A stretch of DNA of 64,000 nucleotides from Stappia sp. WLB 29 (GCF_023507705.1 NZ_JALBGD010000004.1:186001-250000); one strand, 5' to 3'; shown: positions 1-9,109, counted from the stretch's first letter. Notes: generated from the letters alone by a model not told the origin. Numbers and translations: made by a program.

Positions 1-620
1 GCGGCCACAAGGAGTTCCCGCTGGTCATCAAGGGCGACGTGCAAGGCTCGGTCGAGGCCATCGCCGGTGCGCTGGACCAGCTCGGCACCGACGAGGTCAA
101 GGCGCGCATCCTGCATGCCGGCGTCGGCGGCATCACCGAGAGCGACGTGACACTGGCAACCGCCTCCAACGCGCCGATCATCGGCTTCAACGTCCGTGCG
201 AACAAGCAGGCGCGCGACGCGGCCGAGCGCGAGGGCATCGAGATCCGCTACTACAACATCATCTATAACCTGGTGGATGACGTGAAGGCGGCGATGTCGG
301 GCCTGCTGTCGCCGGAACGCCGCGAGACCTTCCTCGGCAATGCGGAGATCCTCGAGATCTTCAACATCACCAAGGTCGGCAAGGTGGCCGGTTGCCGCGT
401 GACCGAGGGCATCGTCGAGCGCGGCGCCCAGGTGCGCCTGATCCGCGACAACGTCGTGATCCACGAAGGCAAGCTCGGTACGCTGAAGCGCTTCAAGGAC
501 GAGGTGAAGGAAGTGAATGCCGGCCAGGAATGCGGCATGAACTTCGAAAACTACCAGGACATGCGCCCGGGCGACATCATCGAGTGCTACCGGGTGGAGG
601 AAGTGGCTCGCACCCTCTGA
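1..620 (+). CDS. infB: Translation initiation factor IF-2, C-terminal part (cut by left edge)
   Basis: IF-2 is the GTPase that places initiator fMet-tRNA on the 30S subunit and drives subunit joining. Only the last 205 codons are present; the frame is already open at base 3. The visible part begins in the domain with the family motif [13 protein letters not shown] and runs through the C-terminal beta-barrel that binds fMet-tRNA, with [19 protein letters not shown] and a [13 protein letters not shown] segment, ending in EEVARTL. The G domain lies outside the window. It is followed by rbfA, truB, rpsO and pnp on the same strand, the usual bacterial translation/RNA-decay cluster. Identity is secure although the start is missing. 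Confidence 0.97.
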   Translation, partial: GHKEFPLVIKGDVQGSVEAIAGALDQLGTDEVKARILHAGVGGITESDVTLATASNAPIIGFNVRANKQARDAAEREGIEIRYYNIIYNLVDDVKAAMSGLLSPERRETFLGNAEILEIFNITKVGKVAGCRVTEGIVERGAQVRLIRDNVVIHEGKLGTLKRFKDEVKEVNAGQECGMNFENYQDMRPGDIIECYRVEEVARTL

Positions 621-643
621 CGGGGGCGGCCGTACAATTTACG

Positions 644-671
644 CGCCGGCGGGACTCTCCCGCCGGCGTTT
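644..671 (+). terminator. GC-rich hairpin between infB and rbfA
   Basis: A perfect 10-bp stem (CGCCGGCGGG with CCCGCCGGCG) closes a 5-base ACTCT loop and is followed by TTTGCCGTTT. The T tract is short, so this may be a partial terminator or an intercistronic mRNA-stabilising hairpin rather than the end of the operon. Confidence 0.5.
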
Positions 672-757
672 GCCGTTTGGTCCGGACAGAGGGCCGGGCG
701 CGCCGGGAAACCGCCGCCTGTCGACCCTGATGATCCGGCAAGAGGTGGACCGGTTCC

Positions 758-1210
758 ATGGCCCCGAACAACAGACATCCCGCGGGAATGCCGTCGCAGC
801 GCCAGCTGCGTGTCGGCGAGCTGGTGCGCAAGGAAGTCTCCGACATCCTGGCGCGCGGCACGTTGGCCGACCCGGTGCTCGACGGAACGATCATCTCCGT
901 GCCTGAAGTACGCATGACGCCCGACCTGCGCCTTGCCAGCTGCCTGGTGATGCCTCTCGGTGGCCGCGATGCCGACCGGGTGATCGAGGCGCTCAACCGC
1001 AGCGCCCGCACGATCCGTCGCGAACTGGCGCGCCGGATGACCATGAAGTTCCTGCCCGACCTGCGCTTCGTGCTCGATACCCGCTTCGACGACGACGACC
1101 GGATCACGGCGCTTCTGTCCCGCGACGACGTGCGCCGCGACCTGTCGGAGGACGAGGCGGACGAAGGTGACGACCGTGCCGACGAGACCCCCGACGAGGG
1201 CGGGCGTTAG
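758..1210 (+). CDS. rbfA: 30S ribosome-binding factor A
   Basis: RbfA binds the maturing 30S subunit and assists 16S rRNA 5'-end processing and cold adaptation. The 150-residue product has the single KH-like fold of the family: an N-terminal helix (SQRQLRVGELVRKEVSDIL), a central SVPEVRMTPDLRLASCLVMP strand region, and the conserved LRFVLDTRFDDDDRI near residues 103-117. The C-terminus is an acidic tail (EDEADEGDDRADE), common in alphaproteobacterial members. It lies 137 bases after infB and 4 bases before the preferred truB start, so rbfA and truB are probably cotranscribed. Confidence 0.95.
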   Translation: MAPNNRHPAGMPSQRQLRVGELVRKEVSDILARGTLADPVLDGTIISVPEVRMTPDLRLASCLVMPLGGRDADRVIEALNRSARTIRRELARRMTMKFLPDLRFVLDTRFDDDDRITALLSRDDVRRDLSEDEADEGDDRADETPDEGGR

Positions 1211-1214
1211 GGGC

Positions 1215-2189
1215 ATGGGGCGACGCAAGAAGGCGAACCGCAACCGCATCGACGGTTGGCTGGTGCTCGACAAGCCTGTGGGCATCACCTCCAACGACGC
1301 GTTGACGCGGCTGAAGAAGATCCTTCACCCCGAAAAGGTCGGCCATGCCGGCACGCTCGACCCGCTCGCCTCCGGCCTGCTGCCGGTGGCTTTCGGCGAG
1401 GCGACCAAGACCGTCTCCTTCGCGATGGACGGGCGCAAGGTCTACCGTTTCACCGTGCGCTGGGGCGAGGCGACGGAGACGGACGACACGGAAGGCGCGG
1501 TGGTCGCCACCAGCGACGTGCGCCCCGCTGCGGACGAGATCGCGGCCGTACTTCCGGACTTCACCGGCACGATTCTCCAGGTTCCCCCGAAATACTCCGC
1601 CATCAAGGTGGACGGCGCGCGCGCCTATGACCTTGCCCGCGGCGGCGAGGAGGTCGAACTGGCCGCGCGCGAAATCGATGTCCATCGGCTCGATCTGGTG
1701 GAGTGCCCGGACCGCGACCACGCGGTCTTCGAGGCGGAATGCGGTAAGGGCACATATGTGCGCGCGCTCGCCCGCGACATCGCGGAGCGGCTCGGCACCT
1801 GCGGCCATGTTGCCGCCTTGCGGCGCCTTGTCGTCGGTCCTTTCGACGAGCAGGACATGATTCCGCTGGAAACTCTTGAGGAGTTGGGGCAATGTGCGCC
1901 CGGCATGGGCCTGACCGAGGCCCATGCCGACTTCATTCTGCCTGTAGAGACCGCGCTGGACGACATCCCGGCGCTGGCCGTCAGCCGGCAGGATGCCGCC
2001 CGCCTCCGAAGGGGGCAGGGCGTTTTGCTGCGCGGGCGGGATGCCCCGGCGTTTTCGGGCCTCGTGTCAGTGACCACTCAGGGAGAACTGGTGGCGATCG
2101 GCGAGATCGAGCGCGGAGAACTCTTGCCGCGGCGCGTCTTCAATCTCGCTCCGGACACGTCCGGAGCGGTTATCGTTGAAAGGACATGA
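1215..2189 (+). CDS. truB: tRNA pseudouridine(55) synthase
   Basis: TruB converts U55 of the tRNA T-arm to pseudouridine and acts as a tRNA folding chaperone. The catalytic-aspartate motif HAGTLDPLASGLLP is present, as are the N-terminal GWLVLDKPVGITSN and the family segments QVPPKYSAIKVDGARAYDLAR and KGTYVRALARDIAERLG. The C-terminal part has the PUA-like LRRGQGVLL. I chose the ATG at 1215, giving 324 residues that begin MGRRKKANR, because it follows the rbfA stop directly. An in-frame GTG at 1167 would overlap rbfA by 44 bases and add residues the family lacks. Confidence 0.96.
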   Translation: MGRRKKANRNRIDGWLVLDKPVGITSNDALTRLKKILHPEKVGHAGTLDPLASGLLPVAFGEATKTVSFAMDGRKVYRFTVRWGEATETDDTEGAVVATSDVRPAADEIAAVLPDFTGTILQVPPKYSAIKVDGARAYDLARGGEEVELAAREIDVHRLDLVECPDRDHAVFEAECGKGTYVRALARDIAERLGTCGHVAALRRLVVGPFDEQDMIPLETLEELGQCAPGMGLTEAHADFILPVETALDDIPALAVSRQDAARLRRGQGVLLRGRDAPAFSGLVSVTTQGELVAIGEIERGELLPRRVFNLAPDTSGAVIVERT

Positions 2190-2192
2190 CCG

Positions 2193-2462
2193 ATGTCGAT
2201 TACCGCTGAACGCAAAGCGGAACTGATCAAGGAATACGCGATCAAGGAAGGGGATACGGGCTCTGCCGACGTGCAGGTCGCCATTCTCTCCGAGCGGATC
2301 GCCAACCTGACCGAACACTTCAAGAGCCACGGCAAGGACAACCATTCCCGCCGCGGCCTGCTGAAGATGGTGAGCCAGCGCCGGTCGCTTCTCGACTACC
2401 TGAAGAAGACCGAAGAAGGCCGCTATCAGGACCTGATCAAGCGTCTCGGCCTGCGCCGTTAA
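2193..2462 (+). CDS. rpsO: 30S ribosomal protein S15
   Basis: S15 is a primary 16S rRNA binder that organises the central domain and bridges to 23S rRNA. The 89-residue length is exactly that of the family. Landmarks are [32 protein letters not shown] and [17 protein letters not shown], ending [15 protein letters not shown] lies just before the start, 3 bases after truB. rpsO followed by pnp is a conserved bacterial pair. Confidence 0.98.
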   Translation: MSITAERKAELIKEYAIKEGDTGSADVQVAILSERIANLTEHFKSHGKDNHSRRGLLKMVSQRRSLLDYLKKTEEGRYQDLIKRLGLRR

Positions 2463-2473
2463 CCGGCACGGGC

Positions 2474-2502
2474 AACGCGGCGTCCGCAAGGGCGCCGCGT
2501 TT
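2474..2502 (+). terminator. rpsO terminator-like hairpin
   Basis: A 9-bp perfect stem AACGCGGCG / CGCCGCGTT with a 10-base loop lies 12 bases after the rpsO stop and ends in TTT. The short T run suggests partial termination, leaving some read-through into pnp, as in other rpsO-pnp operons. Confidence 0.55.
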
Positions 2503-2537
2503 GCGCATCTGCCGCCGGATTGGCGGCGAAAGACGGT

Positions 2538-2616
2538 CATGGGGCAGGATAGCAGGTGGCTTGAACGCACCGGCAGCACGCCGGGCGGGCACGAGCCACC
2601 TGCTGTCTTGCCCATG
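2538..2616 (+). promoter_or_regulatory. Long double-stranded hairpin in the pnp leader (probable RNase III site)
   Basis: Bases 2542-2561 pair with 2594-2613 over 20 positions without a gap; 18 are Watson-Crick and two (2550/2605 and 2547/2608) become G-U in RNA. After a one-base bulge the stem gains three more pairs (2538-2540 with 2614-2616). The loop holds a second small hairpin, 2570-2574 with 2580-2584. In Escherichia coli, PNPase autoregulates by degrading its own leader after RNase III cuts a long stem-loop at this same place between rpsO and pnp. The same role here is an inference from position and shape. Confidence 0.65.
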
Positions 2617-2675
2617 GCGCGTCTCTTGAATGGCGCAGATGGCACGATGCCGCCTCCGCCTGCCCATGGGAGCAC

Positions 2676-2703
2676 CCCGGGCCGCATATGGATGCGGGCC
2701 GGG
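2676..2703 (+). promoter_or_regulatory. Second stem-loop in the pnp leader
   Basis: Two stem segments, CCCGG/CCGGG and CCGCAT/ATGCGG, are separated by one G-G mismatch and close a 4-base ATGG loop. It ends 10 bases before the pnp ribosome-binding site AGGA, so it may affect pnp translation or leader decay together with the longer hairpin upstream. Confidence 0.45.
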
Positions 2704-2724
2704 TGACCGAAATAGGATGACACA

Positions 2725-4842
2725 ATGTTCGATATTCATCGCGTGGAAGTGGATTGGGGCGGTCGCCCGCTGATCCTGGAGACGGGCAAGATCGCCCGCC
2801 AGGCCGACGGCGCCGTGCTCGCCACCTATGGCGAGACCAAGGTTCTGGCCACGGTGGTTTCCGCCAAGGAGCCGAAGCCCGGCCAGGACTTCTTCCCGCT
2901 GACCGTCAACTATCAGGAAAAGGCCTTCGCCGCCGGCAAGATCCCGGGCGGCTACTTCAAGCGCGAAGGCCGTCCGTCCGAGCACGAGACGCTGACCTCG
3001 CGTCTGATCGACCGGCCTATCCGCCCGCTCTTCGTCGCCGGCTTCAAGTGCGACACCCAGGTGATCGCCACCGTCCTGTCGCATGACATGGAGAATGCAC
3101 CGGACATCGTCGCCATGGTTGCGGCCTCCGCTGCCCTGACGATCTCCGGCGTGCCGTTCATGGGCCCGATCGGCGGCGCCCGTGTCGGCTATGTGAACGG
3201 CGAATACGTGCTGAACCCGCTGGTCGACGACATGCCGGAATCGGCGCTCGACCTGATCGTCGCCGGCACCGGCGAAGCGGTTCTGATGGTCGAGTCCGAG
3301 GCCAAGGAGCTGGACGAGAACATCATGCTCGGCGCCGTGATGTTCGGCTTCAAGGGCTTCCAGCCGGTGATCGAGGCGATCGTCAAGCTGGCCGAGACCG
3401 CCGCCCGCGAGCCGCGCGAACTCAACCTGCCGGATCACTCCGTGCTCGCCGGCCGCATCAAGGAACTGGCTGCCGGCGACCTGACGGCCGCCTATGCCAT
3501 CCGCGAGAAGACCGACCGCCGCAACGCCATCGACGCGGTCAAGGCCAAGACGGTCGAGACGCTGGCCGCCGAGGCCGGTGACGCCGGCATCGACAAAGTC
3601 GTCGTCGGAGGCCTGTTCAAGGACCTGGAGGCGGAGATCGTCCGCGGCGCCATCCTCGACAAGGGCGAGCGCATCGACGGCCGCGACCTGAAGACGGTCC
3701 GTCCGATCGTCTCCGAGGCCGGCATCCTGCCGCGTACCCACGGTTCGGCCCTGTTCACCCGCGGCGAAACCCAGGCGCTCGTCGTCGCGACGCTCGGCAC
3801 CAACGAGGACGAGCAGTTCGTCGACGCGCTGGAGGGGACCTACAAGTCCACCTTCATGCTGCACTACAACTTCCCGCCCTACTCGGTCGGCGAGACCGGC
3901 CGCATGGGTTCGCCCGGCCGCCGCGAGATCGGCCACGGCAAGCTCGCCTGGCGTGCGGTGCACCCGCTCCTGCCGGCGCATCACGAGTTCCCGTACACGC
4001 TGCGTGTCGTGTCCGAGGTCACCGAGTCCAACGGCTCCTCGTCGATGGCGACCGTCTGCGGCACCTCGCTGGCCCTGATGGATGCCGGCGTGCCGCTGAA
4101 GGCGCCGGTGGCCGGTATCGCCATGGGATTGATCAAGGAAGGCGACCGCTTCGCGGTGCTCTCCGACATCCTCGGCGACGAGGATCACCTCGGCGACATG
4201 GACTTCAAGGTGGCGGGCACCACGACCGGCATCACCTCGCTGCAGATGGACATCAAGATCGATGGCATCACCGAGGAGATCATGCGTGTCGCGCTCGACC
4301 AGGCGCGTGACGGCCGTATCCACATCCTCGGCGAGATGTCGCAGGCCCTGTCCGAGGCCCGCGCCGAGCTCGGCGAGCATGCCCCGCGCATCGAGGTCCT
4401 GAAGATCCCGGTCGACAAGATCCGTGAAGTCATCGGCTCGGGCGGCAAGGTCATCCGCGAGATCGTCGAGAAGACCGGCGCCAAGGTCAACATCGAGGAC
4501 GACGGCACCGTCAAGGTGGCTTCTTCCGACGGCAAGGCGATCAAGGCCGCGATCAACTGGATCAACTCCATCGCCGCGGAGCCGGAAGTGGGCGTGATCT
4601 ACGAGGGCCGCGTCGTCAAGACCGTGGACTTCGGTGCTTTCGTCAACTTCTTCGGCGCCAAGGACGGTCTCGTCCACATCTCGCAGCTGGCCCCGCAGAA
4701 GGTTGCCAAGACCACCGACGTGGTCAAGGAAGGCGACAAGGTCTGGGTGAAGTTGATGGGCTTCGACGAGCGCGGCAAGGTCCGCCTGTCGATGAAGGTC
4801 GTCGACCAGGAGACCGGCCAGGAGATCGCTGCGGAAGGCTGA
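2725..4842 (+). CDS. pnp: Polyribonucleotide nucleotidyltransferase (PNPase)
   Basis: PNPase is a phosphorolytic 3'-5' exoribonuclease that releases nucleoside diphosphates; it is a core degradosome enzyme. The 705 residues show the full architecture: a first RNase PH domain beginning [16 protein letters not shown] with [20 protein letters not shown]; an all-helical linker; a second, catalytic RNase PH domain with [21 protein letters not shown] and [16 protein letters not shown]; a KH domain with the [10 protein letters not shown] loop near residues 570-580; and a C-terminal S1 domain ([18 protein letters not shown]). Start: ATG preceded by AGGA. The leader hairpins upstream suggest post-transcriptional autoregulation. 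Confidence 0.98.
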   Translation: MFDIHRVEVDWGGRPLILETGKIARQADGAVLATYGETKVLATVVSAKEPKPGQDFFPLTVNYQEKAFAAGKIPGGYFKREGRPSEHETLTSRLIDRPIRPLFVAGFKCDTQVIATVLSHDMENAPDIVAMVAASAALTISGVPFMGPIGGARVGYVNGEYVLNPLVDDMPESALDLIVAGTGEAVLMVESEAKELDENIMLGAVMFGFKGFQPVIEAIVKLAETAAREPRELNLPDHSVLAGRIKELAAGDLTAAYAIREKTDRRNAIDAVKAKTVETLAAEAGDAGIDKVVVGGLFKDLEAEIVRGAILDKGERIDGRDLKTVRPIVSEAGILPRTHGSALFTRGETQALVVATLGTNEDEQFVDALEGTYKSTFMLHYNFPPYSVGETGRMGSPGRREIGHGKLAWRAVHPLLPAHHEFPYTLRVVSEVTESNGSSSMATVCGTSLALMDAGVPLKAPVAGIAMGLIKEGDRFAVLSDILGDEDHLGDMDFKVAGTTTGITSLQMDIKIDGITEEIMRVALDQARDGRIHILGEMSQALSEARAELGEHAPRIEVLKIPVDKIREVIGSGGKVIREIVEKTGAKVNIEDDGTVKVASSDGKAIKAAINWINSIAAEPEVGVIYEGRVVKTVDFGAFVNFFGAKDGLVHISQLAPQKVAKTTDVVKEGDKVWVKLMGFDERGKVRLSMKVVDQETGQEIAAEG

Positions 4843-4882
4843 GGCCTTCCGGCGGACTCCGTCGTTCGACAACGCCATGAGG

Positions 4883-4911
4883 AAACGGGCCGGATCATTC
4901 CGGCCCGTTTT
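4883..4911 (+). terminator. Terminator shared by pnp and the convergent GGDEF-EAL gene
   Basis: A 12-bp stem (AAACGGGCCGGA with TCCGGCCCGTTT) closes a TCAT loop and is followed by TCGTTT. It lies between the ends of two converging genes, and its A-rich 5' side allows it to work in both directions. Confidence 0.85.
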
Positions 4912-4938
4912 CGTTTGCGGAGCAGCGTGGAGCGAGGA

Positions 4939-7710
4939 TCAGTTGGTGGCGGTGCGGCGCGGCCGCGACGAGCCGTCACGGGCCTCGAGATATTCGCGGA
5001 ACCGGTCGTCCGGCATCGGCCGGCCGAGATAGAAGCCCTGGATGCGGGTGCAGCCGAGCCGGTCGAGCAGCGCGCATTGGCCCTCGGTCTCCACACCCTC
5101 GGCGACGACAGTGATGCCGAGACTGGAGGCCATCGCCACGATCGCCTCGACCAGCGCGCGGTCGTCCCGGTCGGTCTCCAGGTCGCGGATGAACGAACGG
5201 TCGATCTTCAGGACATCGATAGGAAACCGCTTCAGGTTGCTCAGCGAGGAAAATCCCGTGCCGAAATCGTCGAGCGACAGGCGGATGCCGAGCCGGCGGA
5301 TCGCGTTGAGCGTCTCGATCGGGTCGCTGCCGGTCTCGTCGAACATGACGCTCTCGGTAATCTCCAGATGCAGCCGCTCCGGCGGCATGCCGGTACGCTC
5401 GACCGTCTCACGGACGAGCTCGACGAAATTCTCGTCGCGGCACTGGCGCGGCGAGACATTGACGCTGATTCCGGGCAGGTCGAGACCCTGTTCGCTGCAG
5501 CGTCGATAGAACAGACAGGCTTCCTCCAGCACGAAGGCGCCCAGCGGCACGATCAGTCCCGTGGTTTCGGCGATGGGAATGAACTCGGCAGGCGGGATCG
5601 GCCCGCGCTCGGGATCGGTCCAACGGACCAGGGCCTCGCAGCCGGCGATGCGGTTGTGTGCGATATCGATCATCGGCTGATAGTTCAGGGTGAACTGGCG
5701 TCGTTCCAGTGCCTTGCGGAGGGCGCTTTCGGTTTCCAGCGCCCGTGCAACCTGTTCGTTCATGTGGGCGGAGAAGAAGCGCAGCTTGTTACCTCCCTCC
5801 GCCTTGGCGTGATACATCGCCGTATCGGCCTGGCGCAGAAGGAGTTCGTCATCGCGCCCGTCGCTGGGAAACACGGTGATGCCGATGCTGGTGGTCGTAA
5901 ACACCTCGATGCCGTCGCCGAGGACCAGCGGCCGGGCCAGATGGGCGAGCAGGCGGGCTGCTGTCATCTCTACGTCCATCACGCTGCGGACATTGCTGAG
6001 AATGACTGCGAACTCGTCGCCGCCCAGGCGTGCTACCGTATCGTGATCGTCGAGAACCGCGCCGATGCGGACCGCCGTTTCCTTGATCAACTGGTCGCCG
6101 ATGCTGTGCCCGAGGCTGTCGTTGATGTTCTTGAACCGGTCGAGGTCGAGGAACAGCAGGGCGACGATGTTGCCGTCCCACTGCGCCCGCGACATCGCCT
6201 GGACGAGGCGGTCGCGGAACAGGGTGCGGTTCGGCAGGCCGGTCAGGCCGTCGAAATTGGCCTGGCGGACGATCAGCTCTTCCTGGCGCTTGCGCTCGGA
6301 AATGTCGGTGACGGTGACGTGATAGGCGCTGGCGCCGTTCCAGCGGGTCTGACGCAGGTACACTTCCACCCAGATCCGCTCTCCGGTTCGCGATAGGGCT
6401 CTCGCCTCGTAGACGTCTGGTGCGGAAGCTCCGGAGGCGCGGGCCCTTGCATAGGATCTCATGCGTTCGTGTTCTTCCGGTGCGAACAGGTCCAGCACCG
6501 GCAAGCCGGTCACATTGTGCCGATCCTCGCTCCCGCGGCCGAGCAGTTGCAGCAGCGCGTCGTTGATGTAGAGAACCCGCTGGTTGGAATGGATGCACAC
6601 GCCCTGCAGGGACTCGTCGATGAGGGCCCGGAACTGCGCGTCCGACTCCTTGAGGTTGCGAAATGCTTCCTGCAATGCGACGCCGACGGCGTTGAACTCG
6701 CGGATCTTGCCAGGTCTGTAGGTCAGGTCGGACGTGCCCTGGCGGATCCGAGCGGCATAGTTGACGAGGCGCTCCAGCGCCGGGCTGGTAAAGCGGTGCA
6801 GGATGTAGGCGCCGAGTATGGAGCCTGCCAGCACATAGAGCAGGAACGGCGTAAACAGCGTCTGATAGGTGGCATCGATATTGTCGATGGTCTCGCCCGG
6901 CCGGTCGCTCACCAGGTAGAGCGGCCGGCTGGCAGGGGCCTCCGCCAGCAGGGAGCGGATCAGCAACCGGTCCTCTGCAAGAACATGGTCGATCTGGCCG
7001 AGCTGCTTCAGGGGCGCGCGGCCGCTGCGCACGGCATCCCGCAATTCGCCGCTGGCCGAGATCATCCGCTCGTCGAGAAACAGCGCGAGGCTTTCCGTGT
7101 CGAGAGCCTTGGCGAGATCGTCCAAGAGGTATTTGCTGTCGTTGAAGACGTAGCCGCCGGTCAACTGGCCGACCACGCGGCCGTCGATATCGCCCACCAA
7201 CGGAATGGAGAGGGCGGCAAGCAGCACGGGCGCGGTATTGCCGCTGGCCTCCCCACCGGTGAACATATGCCACTGACCGGCCGGCATGCGCGAGCGCAGG
7301 GCCGGGGTGAGGATCTGGTCGAGATCGTAAAGCGAAGCGCCGGCGTCCACCCAGTCCGGTTCGTCGGGCTGATCGATCCTGAGGAGCTCGAACTGCGCCC
7401 CGATCGGCTGGCGGGCGGCATCGGACAGGATCTGCAGCACGAGCCTTTCGTCGCGGGACCAGACGGCACGCCGGAGTGCGGAATTCTCGGACAGCGCCCG
7501 CAGATAGGTGTCGAGCCGGCTGAACGTCTGGTCGAAGACGAGGCGGGCAAGCGTCGCCTCCTTGCGGGCGAAGCGCTTCAGCTCCTGATCTGCGATGGAC
7601 AGGCTGCCGACATAGCTGATTGCGAAAAGCACGGCCGACGTCGTCAGCAGCGCTACTGCAAACAGGCCGAGCACGAAGCGGTTGAAGCGGAAGTCGGCCC
7701 TGCGTGTCAT
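4939..7710 (-). CDS. Membrane GGDEF-EAL c-di-GMP protein with LuxQ-like periplasmic sensor region and PAS domain
   Basis: This 923-residue inner-membrane protein should control cyclic-di-GMP. Order: TM1 (about 11-33); periplasmic sensor (about 34-285); TM2 (about 286-305); HAMP-like linker; PAS (about 355-475); GGDEF (about 483-645) with intact GGDEF at 563-567; EAL (about 660-912) with EALVRW at 692-697 and metal/catalytic residues N751, E783, D814-D815, K835 and E871 in place. The EAL domain looks phosphodiesterase-competent. The product-inhibition I-site is absent (DDHD where RxxD is expected, 554-557). The ATG overlaps the stop of the upstream LuxP-type gene in an ATGA, so the two are translationally coupled. 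By analogy with LuxP-LuxQ and NspS-MbaA of Vibrio, the periplasmic protein probably docks on the sensor region and tunes the output; that is inferred. Direction of output is unknown. Confidence 0.9.
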   Translation of the reverse strand: MTRRADFRFNRFVLGLFAVALLTTSAVLFAISYVGSLSIADQELKRFARKEATLARLVFDQTFSRLDTYLRALSENSALRRAVWSRDERLVLQILSDAARQPIGAQFELLRIDQPDEPDWVDAGASLYDLDQILTPALRSRMPAGQWHMFTGGEASGNTAPVLLAALSIPLVGDIDGRVVGQLTGGYVFNDSKYLLDDLAKALDTESLALFLDERMISASGELRDAVRSGRAPLKQLGQIDHVLAEDRLLIRSLLAEAPASRPLYLVSDRPGETIDNIDATYQTLFTPFLLYVLAGSILGAYILHRFTSPALERLVNYAARIRQGTSDLTYRPGKIREFNAVGVALQEAFRNLKESDAQFRALIDESLQGVCIHSNQRVLYINDALLQLLGRGSEDRHNVTGLPVLDLFAPEEHERMRSYARARASGASAPDVYEARALSRTGERIWVEVYLRQTRWNGASAYHVTVTDISERKRQEELIVRQANFDGLTGLPNRTLFRDRLVQAMSRAQWDGNIVALLFLDLDRFKNINDSLGHSIGDQLIKETAVRIGAVLDDHDTVARLGGDEFAVILSNVRSVMDVEMTAARLLAHLARPLVLGDGIEVFTTTSIGITVFPSDGRDDELLLRQADTAMYHAKAEGGNKLRFFSAHMNEQVARALETESALRKALERRQFTLNYQPMIDIAHNRIAGCEALVRWTDPERGPIPPAEFIPIAETTGLIVPLGAFVLEEACLFYRRCSEQGLDLPGISVNVSPRQCRDENFVELVRETVERTGMPPERLHLEITESVMFDETGSDPIETLNAIRRLGIRLSLDDFGTGFSSLSNLKRFPIDVLKIDRSFIRDLETDRDDRALVEAIVAMASSLGITVVAEGVETEGQCALLDRLGCTRIQGFYLGRPMPDDRFREYLEARDGSSRPRRTATN

Positions 7711-8834
7711 TGCGAGTAGCGGAACGCCCTCCGTTTCAGCTCTTCGATACGTTGCATCGAATCCTCCGAGGAGACGAGGGCGAACGATCCCGAGAAGACG
7801 AGGGGAACCTCCTCCGTGCGATCCTGGCGGTCGAGCGAGATCGCTTCGGCCATCGCCACGCCGTTGTCGTCGTTGATGCGCATAGCCGTCGCCTCGAGAC
7901 GGCCCTTGGAAAGATAGTCGAGCTCCGCAGTGCCGCCGCCCCAGCCGTTGGTGGCGACCTTCCCCGTCAAGCCCGCGGCCTCTATGGCATCGGCAACGCC
8001 GAGCGCGATGTCGGTGGAGCAGGAATAGATGAAACCGAGGTCCGGATGTCGCTGCAGTAGCTCAGTGGCCGCCTCGCGGGCCTTCTCCCGATCGAAGCCG
8101 ACATAATAGGACGCGACCAGTCGTTTCCCCGGCTGCTCCGCCATCGCAAGCCGAAAGGGTTCGCCGCGGGCATGGCTGACATAGCCCTTCGGGCCATAGA
8201 AGATGGCAAAGGACTCCGGCTGCGGCCGCGTTTCCAGGACATGATCGGCCAGGAGGCGCGCGCCGGTGGCATGGTCGAAGCCGACATAGAGGAACGGCTG
8301 GTCCCGGCCCCAGGCGCGCAGCGGCGTGGTGATGTTCTGAAGGATGACCTTCGGGCGGCCGCGGGCAATGAGGCGCTCCACGAGAACCTTGTGGCGCAGG
8401 GCGTCCAGCGTGAAGATCAGATAGTCGGGATCGGACTTCAGCACCTCGACGATCTGCCGGGTCTGTTCTCGGATTTCCTGACCCGGCAGTGTGAACTGGG
8501 ACGTCACCTCGTAGCGGATGCCGAGCTCGTCCAACCGGCGCTCCAGCGCCACGAGGCTGCGCCGCCAGTAGTCCGAGACCTGAATGGCAGGATAAACCAC
8601 GGCGATGCGCGCCGGCGCCAGGGAGGTGGCAGTGGCGGGGACGGCAGCGCTCTGCACCCGCTGGGTGAACCGGGCGCTCAGTTCGCGCTGTTCAGGAATT
8701 TCCTTAAAAAGGTCGGGAATTTCCCAGAATTCGGCAAGAGAGTCGCGACCGAAGTCGGATCTGGCGATACCGGGCGGGAGCATCGCCAAGAAGAGAAGGA
8801 AGAGAACCGGAAAGAGCAGTCGTATTCTTCTCAC
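7707..8834 (-). CDS. LuxP-type periplasmic autoinducer-2-binding protein
   Basis: This is a periplasmic binding protein of the sugar-binding fold with LuxP-like features throughout: EIPEQREL, YPAIQVSDYW, YLIFTLDALRH, LQNITTPLRAW, QPFLYVGFDHA, YSCSTDIALG, NGWGGGTAELD, and the C-terminal KRRAFRYSQ. Residues that contact AI-2 in Vibrio harveyi LuxP (recalled: Q77, S79, W82, T134, D136, N159, R215, S265, T266, W289, R310) align with Q85, S87, W90, T142, D144, N167, R223, S273, T274, W298 and R319. I prefer the GTG at 8834 (375 residues), which gives a clean signal peptide (MRRIRLLFPVLFLLFLAMLP) with GGAA upstream. An ATG at 8933 would add 33 residues before it, from more AT-rich DNA that looks like leader (possible minus-strand -10 TATGAT at 8902-8907). 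It is translationally coupled to the GGDEF-EAL gene. The actual ligand is unproven. Confidence 0.85.
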   Translation of the reverse strand: MRRIRLLFPVLFLLFLAMLPPGIARSDFGRDSLAEFWEIPDLFKEIPEQRELSARFTQRVQSAAVPATATSLAPARIAVVYPAIQVSDYWRRSLVALERRLDELGIRYEVTSQFTLPGQEIREQTRQIVEVLKSDPDYLIFTLDALRHKVLVERLIARGRPKVILQNITTPLRAWGRDQPFLYVGFDHATGARLLADHVLETRPQPESFAIFYGPKGYVSHARGEPFRLAMAEQPGKRLVASYYVGFDREKAREAATELLQRHPDLGFIYSCSTDIALGVADAIEAAGLTGKVATNGWGGGTAELDYLSKGRLEATAMRINDDNGVAMAEAISLDRQDRTEEVPLVFSGSFALVSSEDSMQRIEELKRRAFRYSQ

Positions 8835-9109
8835 GATAGCATTCCGATACGGTAGCCGTTTCCAGAAGTCTGTCTGATTGGCCAGATACATGCAAGGGAT
8901 CATCATACGATTGAGAAACCGTGAAAAATCCACTCTGATTGTGTCCGCACATGAGGTGTTTTCACGGCCGTAAGGTGTAGCGCGACTGTGAGCCTTCCAC
9001 CCCTGCGGGCGTTCGGGTGGGCCCTGCAGCGTTGCGCGAACCGGTCAACCTGCTATACCGCGCGCAAGGACCGGATCGGGTTCCGGCAGATCACGAGCGG
9101 AGTTGCGGA

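Noticed and set aside
644-671. The infB-rbfA hairpin as a true operon end
   Set aside because: The T tract is short and the genes are usually cotranscribed; kept as a feature with low weight only.
2437-4878. An 813-codon open frame antisense to pnp
   Set aside because: It mirrors the pnp reading frame in GC-rich DNA; composition is His/Asp/Leu/Arg repeats typical of shadows, with no domain.
8835-8933. The 33-residue N-terminal extension of the LuxP-type protein
   Set aside because: It would precede the signal peptide and lies in more AT-rich DNA that looks like a leader.
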